DNA from: JAUSIK01 sp964547875
GTDB taxonomy: Archaea; Nanobdellota; Nanobdellia; Pacearchaeales; GW2011-AR1
Length of the DNA stretch: 64,000 nucleotides
Reading direction: 5' to 3'
NCBI GenBank assembly: GCA_964547875.1
Contig: CAZJPE010000003.1
Coordinates: 1-64,000 of the forward strand
Shown piece after piece: positions 41,775-50,348 of the stretch. Positions within the stretch are counted from its first letter, which is position 1. Every line of letters begins with the position of its first letter. Under the pieces are notes generated by a model. The model was given only the letters and a program-made list of their open reading frames with translations, was not told the origin of the DNA and did no database searches. The position numbers were made by a program, and so were the translations under genes.

Positions 41775-42386
41775 TTAATATTGCGATTTATATCTTCCTC
41801 TTTTTTCAACTTTTTTTAGGTGATCTAATACTTGAGACTGATTTTTTGATGTTTTATAACCTTCAAGAATTTTTTGGAAACATGAATGAGCTATGTTGAA
41901 ATGCTTTGCTTCTAGGGCCTCTTTGATTAGATGTATGTCAACTGCTTTATCTTCTGCTCTTGCTGAAGTAAATCCAAGTCCGAAGTCTATAAAATATAGT
42001 TGATTATTTTTGTTTGAGAGAATCATATTAGAGGTTGTTAAGTCTCCATGTATAATGTTATTATCATGAAGTATAGCTATTTGTTTTCCTATTTGATTAG
42101 AAATTTTAACATAGTCTAATGAATCTAGGTGCTCTGAAAGCTTTTTTCCTTCAATAAATTCTATCTCGATTTCTTTTGTTTTTTCGTCCTTTTTTAGAAT
42201 TTTTGGACAAGGGATAAGAGCAGATGCTTTTTTTAATAGGTTAAATTCGCGCTTTGTTCTTTGCTTTCTTATTTTTTCGTCAAGTATAGGGAGGCGATAT
42301 GATTTTCTGATTCTTCTTTTTATTAGTAGACTATTTTTTTGAATTAGTATTGCCTCTGCGCCTCGTTCAATTATTTTTTCTTTCAT
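41775..42386 (-). CDS. bud32: Bud32 kinase/ATPase of the KEOPS complex
   Basis: A 203-residue minimal kinase-fold protein needed for t6A37 modification of ANN-decoding tRNAs. Catalytic loop HGDLTTSN (113-120), DFGLG (134-138) and the basic C-terminus (KRGRYKSQY) are diagnostic. Kae1 is not fused and is not in the window. Confidence 0.93.
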   Translation of the reverse strand: MKEKIIERGAEAILIQKNSLLIKRRIRKSYRLPILDEKIRKQRTKREFNLLKKASALIPCPKILKKDEKTKEIEIEFIEGKKLSEHLDSLDYVKISNQIGKQIAILHDNNIIHGDLTTSNMILSNKNNQLYFIDFGLGFTSARAEDKAVDIHLIKEALEAKHFNIAHSCFQKILEGYKTSKNQSQVLDHLKKVEKRGRYKSQY

Positions 42387-42393
42387 TTTTATA

Positions 42394-42789
42394 TTAATAA
42401 TGTGTTATTCTCTCATAGAATTCTTTTATTCTTTGTCCTCGAAAGCGTTTAATTTTTTTATCTTGTACAAATTTTAATACGTAGACTATACTTGCGGTGG
42501 CAAAATCATCTCTGATTAAAAAATTACATTTTTTATTTTCTCTAAATAAATCTTCCCTACCATTAACAATAAACCTCTTTTTAAGAAATAGATTATATTC
42601 GTTTTCTTGCTTAAAATATCTTAAGTTTTGATAGTTGTTTCTTGGATTATCTCTAAAATCAGAAGTTTTCCACTTATGATTATCTAGAAATTGGATTTTC
42701 CAGTTACAAGTTTTTTCTTCTTCTAAGGAAAGAAAAAAATGCTCCCATGGCGAATCTTTTTCGTTTACTACATACGCTATTTCTTCCAT
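42394..42789 (-). CDS. Hypothetical protein
   Basis: A 131-residue soluble protein (MEEIAYVVNEKDSPWEHFFL), rich in aromatic and basic residues, with no recognised family. It lies 2 nt after SRP54 and 7 nt before Bud32 on the same strand, so all three probably share a transcript. Confidence 0.6.
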   Translation of the reverse strand: MEEIAYVVNEKDSPWEHFFLSLEEEKTCNWKIQFLDNHKWKTSDFRDNPRNNYQNLRYFKQENEYNLFLKKRFIVNGREDLFRENKKCNFLIRDDFATASIVYVLKFVQDKKIKRFRGQRIKEFYERITHY

Positions 42790-42791
42790 TT

Positions 42792-44171
42792 TTAGAATAA
42801 TTTTCCTTTGAATTTTTTTGCTAATTTTTTTAGTTGTTTCTGACTTATTGGCAATTTGCCTTTTTGCAGATTATCCATATTGATTTCTTTTTCTGTTTTA
42901 ACGAAACTTTTTAATAATTTGTATTGTGCGAGAAGGTCTCTAACTTCGCGAGTTGTAGTGCCAGAGCCTTTCGCTATTCGTTGCATTCTAGATGTTTGTT
43001 TTTCAAGAATTTCGGGATTTTCTTTTTCCTCTTTTGTCATTGATTGTATTATGTGAGACCATCGCTTTGTTTGGTTTGCTTGGGATTCTAATTGTTCTGT
43101 TGATATTTTTTCTTTTGCTTTTCCCAGTCCTGGTATTAGTTGTAGGATTTTGTCAAATGAGCCGATATTTTCCATGCTTTTAAGCTGTTCAAACATATCA
43201 TCCATTGTGAATTTTCCTTGCTCTAGACGAGCTTTCTGGATTTCAATTTGCTTTTTGTCTATTACAGAATGGATTTTTTCTATTAATGATTTTAAATCTC
43301 CCATGCCTAAAAGTCTTGATAAGAAGGATTCAGGATCAAATGTTTCCAAGTCTGACGGCTTTTCGCCTGTTCCTATGAATACTACGGGAGCTTTTACTTC
43401 TGCGCAAGCTGTTAGAGCGCCTCCTGCTTTCGCTGTGGAGTCCATTCTTGTTATTATAATGCCTGTTATATCGAGAGCTTCTTTGAATTTTTGAGCTTGG
43501 GTTTTTGCGGCCTGGCCAATGTCAGCGGGCATCACGAGAAAGATCTCAGTAGGACTGATTAATTTGTTTAATGATTTTATTTCTTTTATTAGCTTATTGT
43601 CCAGAGCATCTCTACCTGCGGTGTCAACAAGGATGAGGTCGTAATTTTTTAATTCTTTTTCAAATTGCTTCCAGATTTTTTCAGGGTCTTTTTCTTTTTT
43701 ATTTGTGAATACTGGAAAATTCAATTTTGCTCCTAGTTGCTCTAATTGCTCTGCTGCCGCTGGACGATAGACGTCTAATCCAAGAGCGCAGACTTTATGG
43801 CCCCGTTTTGCGTAATACGACGCTAATTTTGCCGTCGTAGTTGTCTTGCCAGAGCCGTATAAGCCGACTAGCATGAACGTATTTTTCTTTTGGAGCTTTA
43901 TTTCTCTTTTTTGACCGAGAATTGATAATAGCTCGTCATGAAGGAGCTTTATGATGTGCTCTTTTTTTTCTATGCCTTTTACTCTTTCATCGAGGGCAGA
44001 TTGTTTTATTTTTTTTGTTAATTCCAGGACAAGATGGACATTTACGTCTGCTTCAATTAACGCTCTTTGCAAGTCTTTTACTATTGAGTCGAGTAGTTTT
44101 TTGTCAAGAAAGATGGCGTTAGCTATCTTGTCTGTTGTCTTTTTCAATATGCTTGAGAGTTTTTCCAGCAT
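42792..44171 (-). CDS. srp54: Signal recognition particle protein SRP54
   Basis: A 459-residue GTPase that binds signal sequences and SRP RNA. N domain, then G1 GLYGSGKTT (103-111), the LDVYRPAAAEQL region, DTAGRD (G3) and TRMDSTAKAGGAL (G4); a Met-containing M domain follows (SRMQRIAKGSGTT for RNA binding). The receptor FtsY is encoded 1.4 kb away on the same strand. Confidence 0.97.
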   Translation of the reverse strand: MLEKLSSILKKTTDKIANAIFLDKKLLDSIVKDLQRALIEADVNVHLVLELTKKIKQSALDERVKGIEKKEHIIKLLHDELLSILGQKREIKLQKKNTFMLVGLYGSGKTTTTAKLASYYAKRGHKVCALGLDVYRPAAAEQLEQLGAKLNFPVFTNKKEKDPEKIWKQFEKELKNYDLILVDTAGRDALDNKLIKEIKSLNKLISPTEIFLVMPADIGQAAKTQAQKFKEALDITGIIITRMDSTAKAGGALTACAEVKAPVVFIGTGEKPSDLETFDPESFLSRLLGMGDLKSLIEKIHSVIDKKQIEIQKARLEQGKFTMDDMFEQLKSMENIGSFDKILQLIPGLGKAKEKISTEQLESQANQTKRWSHIIQSMTKEEKENPEILEKQTSRMQRIAKGSGTTTREVRDLLAQYKLLKSFVKTEKEINMDNLQKGKLPISQKQLKKLAKKFKGKLF

Positions 44172-44293
44172 AATTTTTTTAGGAGAATAAGGGTTAATAA
44201 AGTTGTGGTTTTTAAAATTAAAAGCAGCTGTTTTGTGTGCAATAAAAACGTGCTTGAGAATAATTTATATATGCTGAATTATTAATTTATGAT

Positions 44294-44902
44294 ATGGAAA
44301 ATCCATCCTTAAAAAGAGCGAATAAGATATTATTATGGGTATTTAGTTTGATATTATTGGCATTTGAGGTTTATTCGTTTACGACAGATAGCCATTATAA
44401 ATGGGATTTTTTCTTTTTGATTGCATTATTATGGAGCGTTTATTTTATCAGAGACAGGATAAGACTGCATCCGCTTCATTTCTTTCTTTTAGGATTATTT
44501 TTAGTGTTGCATAATCTTGGGACTTTTGATACCTACGGCGTTTATTATCTAGGGCTGGAATATGATTTATACGTGCACGGCTTTTTCGGGTTTGTCGCGG
44601 CATTGATGCTTTATAGGACTTATCATTTAGTTGGGCCTTATAAAGGTTGGTTTATGTATTTGGCTATTATTGCGGTTGTTTTAGGATTCAGTGCATTTCA
44701 CGAATTGTTTGAATATGGAGGGGCTTTAACCGTTGGAAAGGGAGAAGGAGTTTTATTTGTAGGAGCAGGGGATTTAGACGAATGGGATACGCAGAAAGAC
44801 ATGTTTAATAATTTAATAGGAGGATTGATAGGAATAGTGTTGTATAAGATCAGCGGATTGGCTAGGGGCGATATTAATACAGAGGTTAAAAAGAGGAAAT
44901 AA
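44294..44902 (+). CDS. DUF2238-family membrane protein
   Basis: A 202-residue paralogue or homologue of the protein at 29565. About six helices; conserved LHNLGTFDTYGVY, YDLYVHGFFGF, FHELFEYGG and DEWDTQKDMFNNLIGG match the family. Single gene with a TTTATATAT element upstream (about 44264-44272). Role unknown. Confidence 0.85.
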   Translation: MENPSLKRANKILLWVFSLILLAFEVYSFTTDSHYKWDFFFLIALLWSVYFIRDRIRLHPLHFFLLGLFLVLHNLGTFDTYGVYYLGLEYDLYVHGFFGFVAALMLYRTYHLVGPYKGWFMYLAIIAVVLGFSAFHELFEYGGALTVGKGEGVLFVGAGDLDEWDTQKDMFNNLIGGLIGIVLYKISGLARGDINTEVKKRK

Positions 44903-45099
44903 TTAAATAATTATTAATAATGCTAAATATCTATAAATAATATTTAATAGATATAATTAGTTTTTAATAGTATTAAATAATATTATTTAATTATTATTTT
45001 ACTTATTTTTTGTTCTACGTTGAAGATGGACCGAGAGCGAAAGATTTATTAAGTTTATTTAATATTATTTAACTATGTTATTAATAAAGAAGAGGCGAG

Positions 45100-45336
45100 A
45101 TGGTATTGAAGACATTTAATTTGAATGAGGAGATTTATAAGAAATTTTCTGAATATTGTAAAAAGCAGGGGATAAGCATGAGCAAGAAAGTCGAGAATTT
45201 TATTAGAGCAGAATTAGAGAGATTGAAGATTGGGATTAATATAATTGAGAAGGCTGAGAAAGTTGAGAAGATTGAGACTGGCAAAAAAGTCGGTGAATTG
45301 AAGAATGCTGAGCATTCTTTTAAGAAGTATTGCTGA
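45100..45336 (+). CDS. Putative ribbon-helix-helix regulator or antitoxin
   Basis: A 78-residue protein: LKTFNLNEEIYKKFSEYCKK then GISMSKKVENFIRAELERLK, an RHH pattern with strand and two helices, then a Lys/Glu-rich tail. It resembles an antitoxin but has no intact toxin next to it; downstream DNA holds a decayed frame. The 197 nt upstream are low-complexity ATTTAAT repeats and show no gene. Confidence 0.6.
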   Translation: MVLKTFNLNEEIYKKFSEYCKKQGISMSKKVENFIRAELERLKIGINIIEKAEKVEKIETGKKVGELKNAEHSFKKYC

Positions 45337-45377
45337 AGATATCATATCTTTTTATAATATTATTATAACTTAATGTA

Positions 45378-45593
45378 ATGTATCCCCCAACTTTGGAAAA
45401 TATTTTAGATTTTTTAGATAATCATGTTGTTGAATTAAGATTTAAAATTGTTGAATAATGGTAAACATAATCTATATATTAAAAGAGATTTAGATTAATT
45501 TCTGTTCAGGTTAGAAAAGAAATAGAAGATGAAATAGAATCTGAAGCAGAGAGGTTTTATTTTGCAAATAGAAATTTTGTCAGGTATTATTGA
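45378..45593 (+). pseudogene. Decayed small gene (frameshifted)
   Basis: Coding-like pieces occur in successive frames: MYPPTLENILDFLDNHVVEL, NNGKHNLYIKRDLD and SVQVRKEIEDEIESEAERFY to a TGA at 45591. Only the first has a start codon. They could be one gene broken by frameshifts, possibly the lost partner of the RHH gene. AT-rich chance frames are the alternative. Confidence 0.3.
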
Positions 45594-45608
45594 CTAGATT
45601 TAAATAGT

Positions 45609-46670
45609 TTATTCCAAGCCTAGATTTTTTAGGATTTCTTTTTTTGTGAATGGGGTTAGGTCATTGTAAGATTGGCCTGTGCCTAAATAGTAAATGGGTT
45701 TTTTTGTTATATACGAAACTGAAAGAATTGCTCCTGCTTTTTCGTCTACATCTGCTTTTGTGAGGATTATGCCGTCTATGTTTATTGATTCGTTGAATGT
45801 TCTTGCCTGCTCTGTTGCGTCGTTGCCTGTTATAGACTCGCCTACGAAGAGCTTTATATCTGGCTGGGAGACTCTGACTATTTTTTCCATTTCTTTTATT
45901 AGATTTGCTTTTGTGTACATTCTTCCTGCAGTGTCTATTAAGACTACTTTAATTCTATGGGCCTCTGCGTATTTTTTTGCGTCAAATGCTACTGCTGCAG
46001 GATCTGAGCCATATTTATGCTTTATTAATGGAACTTTCAGATTTTCAGCATGGGTTTTTAATTGCTCTATAGAAGCTGCTCTAAATGTATCTGCTGCGGC
46101 GAGAACGCAGGAGATTTTGTTTTGCTTTAATAAATGAGCGATTTTTGCTATTGAGGTTGTTTTTCCACTACCATTAATTCCTACAAAGATTATGGTGAAA
46201 ATTCCTAATTTTTTATTTATTTGCTCTAATAAATTAGGGGGCTCTATAAGAATATTGTCTATTGCTTCTTTTAGAGAATTAATTATTGTATCTTTAATTT
46301 CTGATTTTTTTATTTCTATGCCAACTAAATCTTTTGCCAATTCTTCTTTTATTTTGTCAACTACTTCAAGAGCAACATTATTTTCCAGGAGAATTGTCTC
46401 TAATTCCTGAAATAATTCGTCAAATTGCTCTTTTGTTAATGTCGAGGTTGAGAGCTTTGATATTAGTTTTGTGAAGAAGCCTTCTTTTTTCTCTGGCTGC
46501 TTTAATTGCTCTTCTTTGGGCGTTTCTTGCGGTATTATTTCTTCTTTTTCTTTTACCTTTTTTACTCTTATCTTTTTTAGTTTTTTCTTTTCCTCGGGCT
46601 TTTCAGGTTTTTGTTCTTCTGGCTTTTTTTTAAACCATGATGTGAATTTTTCTCTTAGTGCTTTGAACAT
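45609..46670 (-). CDS. ftsY: SRP receptor FtsY
   Basis: A 353-residue GTPase that docks SRP-ribosome complexes at the membrane. A charged Lys/Glu/Pro-rich N-terminus (1-62) is followed by the N domain and G domain: GINGSGKT (164-171), AADTFRAASIEQL, DTAGRM and LTKADVDEKAGA. The charged start is the membrane-targeting region usual in archaea. Confidence 0.96.
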   Translation of the reverse strand: MFKALREKFTSWFKKKPEEQKPEKPEEKKKLKKIRVKKVKEKEEIIPQETPKEEQLKQPEKKEGFFTKLISKLSTSTLTKEQFDELFQELETILLENNVALEVVDKIKEELAKDLVGIEIKKSEIKDTIINSLKEAIDNILIEPPNLLEQINKKLGIFTIIFVGINGSGKTTSIAKIAHLLKQNKISCVLAAADTFRAASIEQLKTHAENLKVPLIKHKYGSDPAAVAFDAKKYAEAHRIKVVLIDTAGRMYTKANLIKEMEKIVRVSQPDIKLFVGESITGNDATEQARTFNESINIDGIILTKADVDEKAGAILSVSYITKKPIYYLGTGQSYNDLTPFTKKEILKNLGLE

Positions 46671-46731
46671 GATTTTGTTAATAATAAAGGATTTATAAAT
46701 AATGGTTTTTTGTTTAATGGAAGATAAATTA

Positions 46732-47313
46732 TTAGTTGACTTTTATCTTATATTCAAATACTTTGTCATAAGGTATTATCCAGCTGCAAGTTTGCTTTAT
46801 TGATGCGTTTTCCATTATTTTTCTGAATAATCTTATGGAATTGCCATGGGCAGAGACTGCAACATCGGCTTTTTGTTTTTTCATTAATTTCTTCAAGTCT
46901 TTTATGAAAGATTTTACTCTTTTTTCCACCATGGCAAAGCTTTCTCCTTTTTGAGGTCTTGCATAAAAATCTCTGTGGATTTTATTGAATGCTTCTATGC
47001 CGTGTTTTTCTATGAAATTTTTATGGGATGTACCATTTAATTTTCCGTAATTTCTTTCTATTATTCTATCATCTTTTTTGATTATTCTGCATTCAAGATG
47101 ATATTTTAATACCTTTTTTAAGGTTTGTTTTGAGCGTTTTAATCTTGTTTGAAATGCTATTTGAAATTTTTTATTTTTTAATATTTTTGCTACAATTTCT
47201 GCTTGTTTTATGCCTTTCTTTGTCAAAGGCGGATCGTGAAAACCTGTGAATTTTTTATCTCTATTATAGGTTGTTTCGCCGTGTCTGAAAATATAGATAT
47301 GCAAGATTTCCAT
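46732..47313 (-). CDS. Histidine phosphatase family protein (phosphoglycerate mutase-like)
   Basis: A protein of 193 residues from ATG 47313; an upstream ATG at 47334 adds seven. The catalytic FRHGETTYN motif is near the N-terminus, with RLKRSKQT and the distal histidine in SAHGNSIRL. GFHDPPLTKKG and IERNYGKLNG resemble dPGM/cofactor-dependent phosphatases. The substrate is uncertain. Confidence 0.88.
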   Translation of the reverse strand: MEILHIYIFRHGETTYNRDKKFTGFHDPPLTKKGIKQAEIVAKILKNKKFQIAFQTRLKRSKQTLKKVLKYHLECRIIKKDDRIIERNYGKLNGTSHKNFIEKHGIEAFNKIHRDFYARPQKGESFAMVEKRVKSFIKDLKKLMKKQKADVAVSAHGNSIRLFRKIMENASIKQTCSWIIPYDKVFEYKIKVN

Positions 47314-47393
47314 ATTTTTATATAAATAGGGCAAGATTTTTATATGTATGGTTCTTTAATTAATTTTATAAGGTTGCGTTTTTGATATTTTAT

Positions 47394-47951
47394 ATGATAG
47401 ATTATAATGCGATATATGAATTATTACGCAAGGAAAAATATAGCGAAACTTTACAGCAGATAGATAAGAATTTTTTATCTGATTTTATTAATTATTTGGG
47501 CGAATTGAGAGGGAAGGTTAATGCTGATAATGATTCTTTTTATGAGGGTATTAACGATACTAAAAAACAATTGGAGAACTCTATTTCACTTTTTAAGAGC
47601 ATGATATTGAGAAGAAAGAAAAAATTATTGAATTTAGTTTTTGTCGCAGCCGAGACTGGAATTATGAAACGCGATTATGAGAATATGTTTGATTTTGAGA
47701 GAAGGATGTTTGACAATCTTGTAAGGGCGTTTGAGGAGGGAGATAAAGAGCTTTCTAAAATCATGAATAATCGCACTGAAAAAAATGAAGAGGGATATAA
47801 GATGGTCATTTTAAACGAGGATATTGAGCAATTTGTTGACATGAATGGCAAGATTGTCGGGCCTTTTGGAAAGGGCGAGCTGGTTAATTTAGATGAAAAA
47901 GTTTGTGAGGTTTTGGTTGCAGGGAAAAAGGCAATGTATGTGGACGAATAA
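47394..47951 (+). CDS. GINS complex subunit (Gins51-like)
   Basis: A 185-residue replication factor that links MCM helicase and GAN nuclease. The A domain has VFVAAETGIMKRDYENMF with basic residues; the C-terminal B domain has VRFL-like EDIEQFVDMNGKIVGPFGKGE. A-B order with C-terminal B domain indicates Gins51. The DHH nuclease at 36772 is a plausible partner. Confidence 0.85.
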   Translation: MIDYNAIYELLRKEKYSETLQQIDKNFLSDFINYLGELRGKVNADNDSFYEGINDTKKQLENSISLFKSMILRRKKKLLNLVFVAAETGIMKRDYENMFDFERRMFDNLVRAFEEGDKELSKIMNNRTEKNEEGYKMVILNEDIEQFVDMNGKIVGPFGKGELVNLDEKVCEVLVAGKKAMYVDE

Positions 47952-48004
47952 TGGTTTTTTCATAAAACATAAACTTTTTAACTCATGCAGTTTTTTCATT
48001 TTGT

Positions 48005-48105
48005 GCCTCTATAGCTCAGGGGTAGAGCAGTGGTTTTGTACGAATTCAAAAATAAAAGAATTCCAGATGAACCAAAGGTCGGGGGTTCGAATCCCTCTAG
48101 AGGCT
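48005..48105 (+). tRNA. tRNA-Thr(TGT) with 29-nt intron
   Basis: The acceptor GCCTCTA/TAGAGGC is perfect; the T-arm is GGGGG-TTCGAAT-CCCTC. The anticodon loop reads T T TGT A, interrupted at 37/38 by 48041-48069, which contains two GAATTC copies that can pair. The discriminator is T, as in many archaeal tRNA-Thr. The 27:43 pair is mismatched (G/A). Confidence 0.92.
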
Positions 48106-48106
48106 T

Positions 48107-48177
48107 GGCCTCATAGTTCAGTGGCAAAACATATCCTTGACGTGGATGAGTCCCCAGTTCGATTCTGGGTGGGGCCA
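48107..48177 (+). tRNA. tRNA-Val(GAC)
   Basis: Acceptor GGCCTCA/TGGGGCC, anticodon stem TATCC/GGATG around TTGACGT (anticodon GAC), T-arm CCCAG-TTCGATT-CTGGG. It starts 1 nt after tRNA-Thr, so both come from one precursor. Confidence 0.93.
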
Positions 48178-48180
48178 TTT

Positions 48181-48216
48181 GTGGATGGAGCGGCAGTTCG
48201 ATTCTGCCTGGGACCA
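48181..48216 (+). other. tRNA 3'-half-like fragment
   Basis: Immediately after tRNA-Val is a second GTGGATG, followed by a complete T-arm (GGCAG-TTCGATT-CTGCC), TGGGACC and A. It copies the layout of a tRNA from position 37 to the discriminator, but with different T-stem and acceptor bases. No matching 5' half (GGTCCCA) was noticed in the window. Confidence 0.6.
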
Positions 48217-48354
48217 TTTTTTAATTATTCTGTAATAAATAAAAGGTTTCCTAAATGAATTATCTAACTAACTTATTTACTAACTAAGTAAATAAGAAAG
48301 ATTTTTATACTAATTTTTGCTTTGATTTATGTTTATTTACTGAAAAGAGGACGC

Positions 48355-48492
48355 ATGAAAAAGTATTTGCTTCTTATCGAAGACCATAGGCTTTGGGAGG
48401 AATTCAAGAAGATTATAAAAAGGGATATTAATAGCGAGATTCTTGAATTGATAAAAGAGAAGATTAAATGGATTAAAGGAGGCAAAAAATGA
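48355..48492 (+). CDS. Small charged protein heading the giant-protein operon
   Basis: A 45-residue, Lys/Glu-rich helical protein (MKKYLLLIEDHRLWEEFKKI). Its stop overlaps the next ATG (ATGA), and AAAGGAGGC just before that ATG is a strong ribosome-binding site inside this gene. The coupling supports reality. Function unknown. Confidence 0.55.
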   Translation: MKKYLLLIEDHRLWEEFKKIIKRDINSEILELIKEKIKWIKGGKK

Positions 48493-50348
48493 GCTATGAA
48501 AGAAGAGCGCAAATGACTATCTTTGTGATTATTGCGATAGTTATTGTTGCAGGGATTGTTATTTATTTTATTGTGAGAGATAGGTTAGGACTTGGTGGTA
48601 TTTCCTCTGAATTGCAGCCCGTGTTTGAGCATTATGAAGAATGTATAAAACAAGAAGCAAGGACAGCTATTGAATTGGCTGAAAGTCAAGGAGGATTTAT
48701 CAATGTTGATTATGAGCCCGGAAGCGAATATGCTCCATTTTCCTCACAATTGAATTTTCTAGGATTTCCTATTCCTTATTGGTATTATGTTAGTGGGAAT
48801 GGATTAATAAAAGAACAAGTGCCTTTAAGAGGAGATATTGAGAATGGCATTGCAGAATATGTTGAGGAGAGAGCAAATGACTGTGATTTTGAGAGTTTTT
48901 ATGCGCAGGGATTTTCAATTAGTTTAGATGAGGCAGATGCCAAAGTTGGTATTGATGAGGACAATGTTAACGTTGAAGTGAATTCTGAAATTGTTGTTTC
49001 CAAAGGAGACGAGATTGCGAGGAAGAATATTCACGAAGTTAATGTTGACAGCAAACTTGGGAAGTTTTATGATATTGCGAGAAAGATTTACGAGAAAGAA
49101 AGGGATAGTGCTATTTTTGATAATTATGGAGTTGATGTACTGAGATTATACGCACCTGTTGATGGCGTGGAAATAAGCTGTTCAGGAAAAGTATGGAAGA
49201 CAACAGACGTTGTTAATGAGCTGAAGTTGGGGTTAGAGGCAAACATAGGCAAGATAAAAGCCAGGGGGAATTATTATGACTTGAATGATAAGAAAGATGA
49301 ATATTATGTTTTTGGCATAGGGGAGAATGTTGACGAAAATGTTAATTTTATTTATTTGAAAGACATGCCGACGAAAGTTGAGCTTGTTGGAGAAGGAGTG
49401 GATGATAGCTTGATGATAGCGTCGCCTGTAGGAATCCAAGAAGGATTGGGAGTCATGGGATTTTGCTATGCGCCTTATCATTTTGTTTATGATGTTAGTT
49501 TTCCTGTATTAGTGCAGGTTTATAACAATGAAGAGATATTTCAGTTTCCAATTGTAGCAATTATTGATAATAATGTTGCCAGAGAAGCGGTCTTTTCTGA
49601 ATCGGAATTTGAAGCAGGAGGAGAATTTGATTTATGCGAATTTAACGCACAGGATGTTGAAATTAACTTGTATGATAATAACTTGAATAAAATTAATGGA
49701 AATATAGATTATCAGTGTTTTGACCAAAGATGCAGATTGGGCGAAACTAGTGACGGCAGTCTTATTGGAAAAGCGCCATCATGCTTGAACGGGTATTTGT
49801 TAGTTAGTGCTGATGGGTTTGAAGAGAAGAAAGAATTATTTTCAAGCAATAAAGATAGAGCAATTGATGTGATATTGGACAGAGAATACGAGGTTGAGAT
49901 TGAGTTTGAATTTGGGGGGAGAGCAATTAGAGACGAGAGTGCAATAATATCATTCAGTAAAGGGGAAAAGAGTGTTAGTGCTGTTTTGCCTGATGTTTCT
50001 AAGATTAAATTATCAGAGGGAAGTTATGAGCTGAAAGTTTATGTATATGGGAATTCTAGCATAAGGATAGCTGGCGGTAAAAAGACGCAGTGCCAGGAAG
50101 TTCCTAGAGCCGGGATTTTAGGATTTTTTGGCTCTACAAAAGAAGAGTGCTTTGACATTGTTCTTCCTGAGACAAAGATAGAGCATGCTTTAATTGGAGG
50201 AGGGAATGGAAATAGTTATATTAGTGAATCTCAATTAGAAGATGGAAGAATAAAAGTTAGGGTTGATTCTCTGCCTGTTCCTAAATCTTTGGAAGAATTG
50301 CAATATAATTATGCGTCTTTTGATAGCTTAGGGGTTGATGTAGAATGA
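48489..50348 (+). CDS. Large pilin-like exported protein
   Basis: A 619-residue protein. MSYERRAQMTIFVIIAIVIV shows a prepilin-like signal (RRA before Q and a long hydrophobic helix), then an extracellular region with scattered cysteines and several beta-sandwich-like segments. The hydrophobic helix is followed by VRDRLG. It overlaps the 1755-residue gene by 4 nt, so the two are translated together and probably form one surface complex. No named family. Confidence 0.72.
   Translation: MSYERRAQMTIFVIIAIVIVAGIVIYFIVRDRLGLGGISSELQPVFEHYEECIKQEARTAIELAESQGGFINVDYEPGSEYAPFSSQLNFLGFPIPYWYYVSGNGLIKEQVPLRGDIENGIAEYVEERANDCDFESFYAQGFSISLDEADAKVGIDEDNVNVEVNSEIVVSKGDEIARKNIHEVNVDSKLGKFYDIARKIYEKERDSAIFDNYGVDVLRLYAPVDGVEISCSGKVWKTTDVVNELKLGLEANIGKIKARGNYYDLNDKKDEYYVFGIGENVDENVNFIYLKDMPTKVELVGEGVDDSLMIASPVGIQEGLGVMGFCYAPYHFVYDVSFPVLVQVYNNEEIFQFPIVAIIDNNVAREAVFSESEFEAGGEFDLCEFNAQDVEINLYDNNLNKINGNIDYQCFDQRCRLGETSDGSLIGKAPSCLNGYLLVSADGFEEKKELFSSNKDRAIDVILDREYEVEIEFEFGGRAIRDESAIISFSKGEKSVSAVLPDVSKIKLSEGSYELKVYVYGNSSIRIAGGKKTQCQEVPRAGILGFFGSTKEECFDIVLPETKIEHALIGGGNGNSYISESQLEDGRIKVRVDSLPVPKSLEELQYNYASFDSLGVDVE

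Noticed and set aside
44903..45099. ATTTAAT-rich repeats as a possible CRISPR leader or array
   Set aside because: The sequence is low-complexity AT without regular repeat-spacer spacing; no CRISPR or cas gene is seen anywhere in the window.
47996..48217. 73-codon frame on the minus strand across the tRNA-Thr/Val cluster
   Set aside because: It is antisense to the tRNA genes; motifs such as GFEPPTFGSSG and ALPLSYRG are the well-known spurious translations of tRNA T-arms.
47893..48258. 121-codon plus-strand frame covering the end of the GINS gene and the tRNAs
   Set aside because: It overlaps the GINS gene in another frame and runs through two structured tRNA genes.
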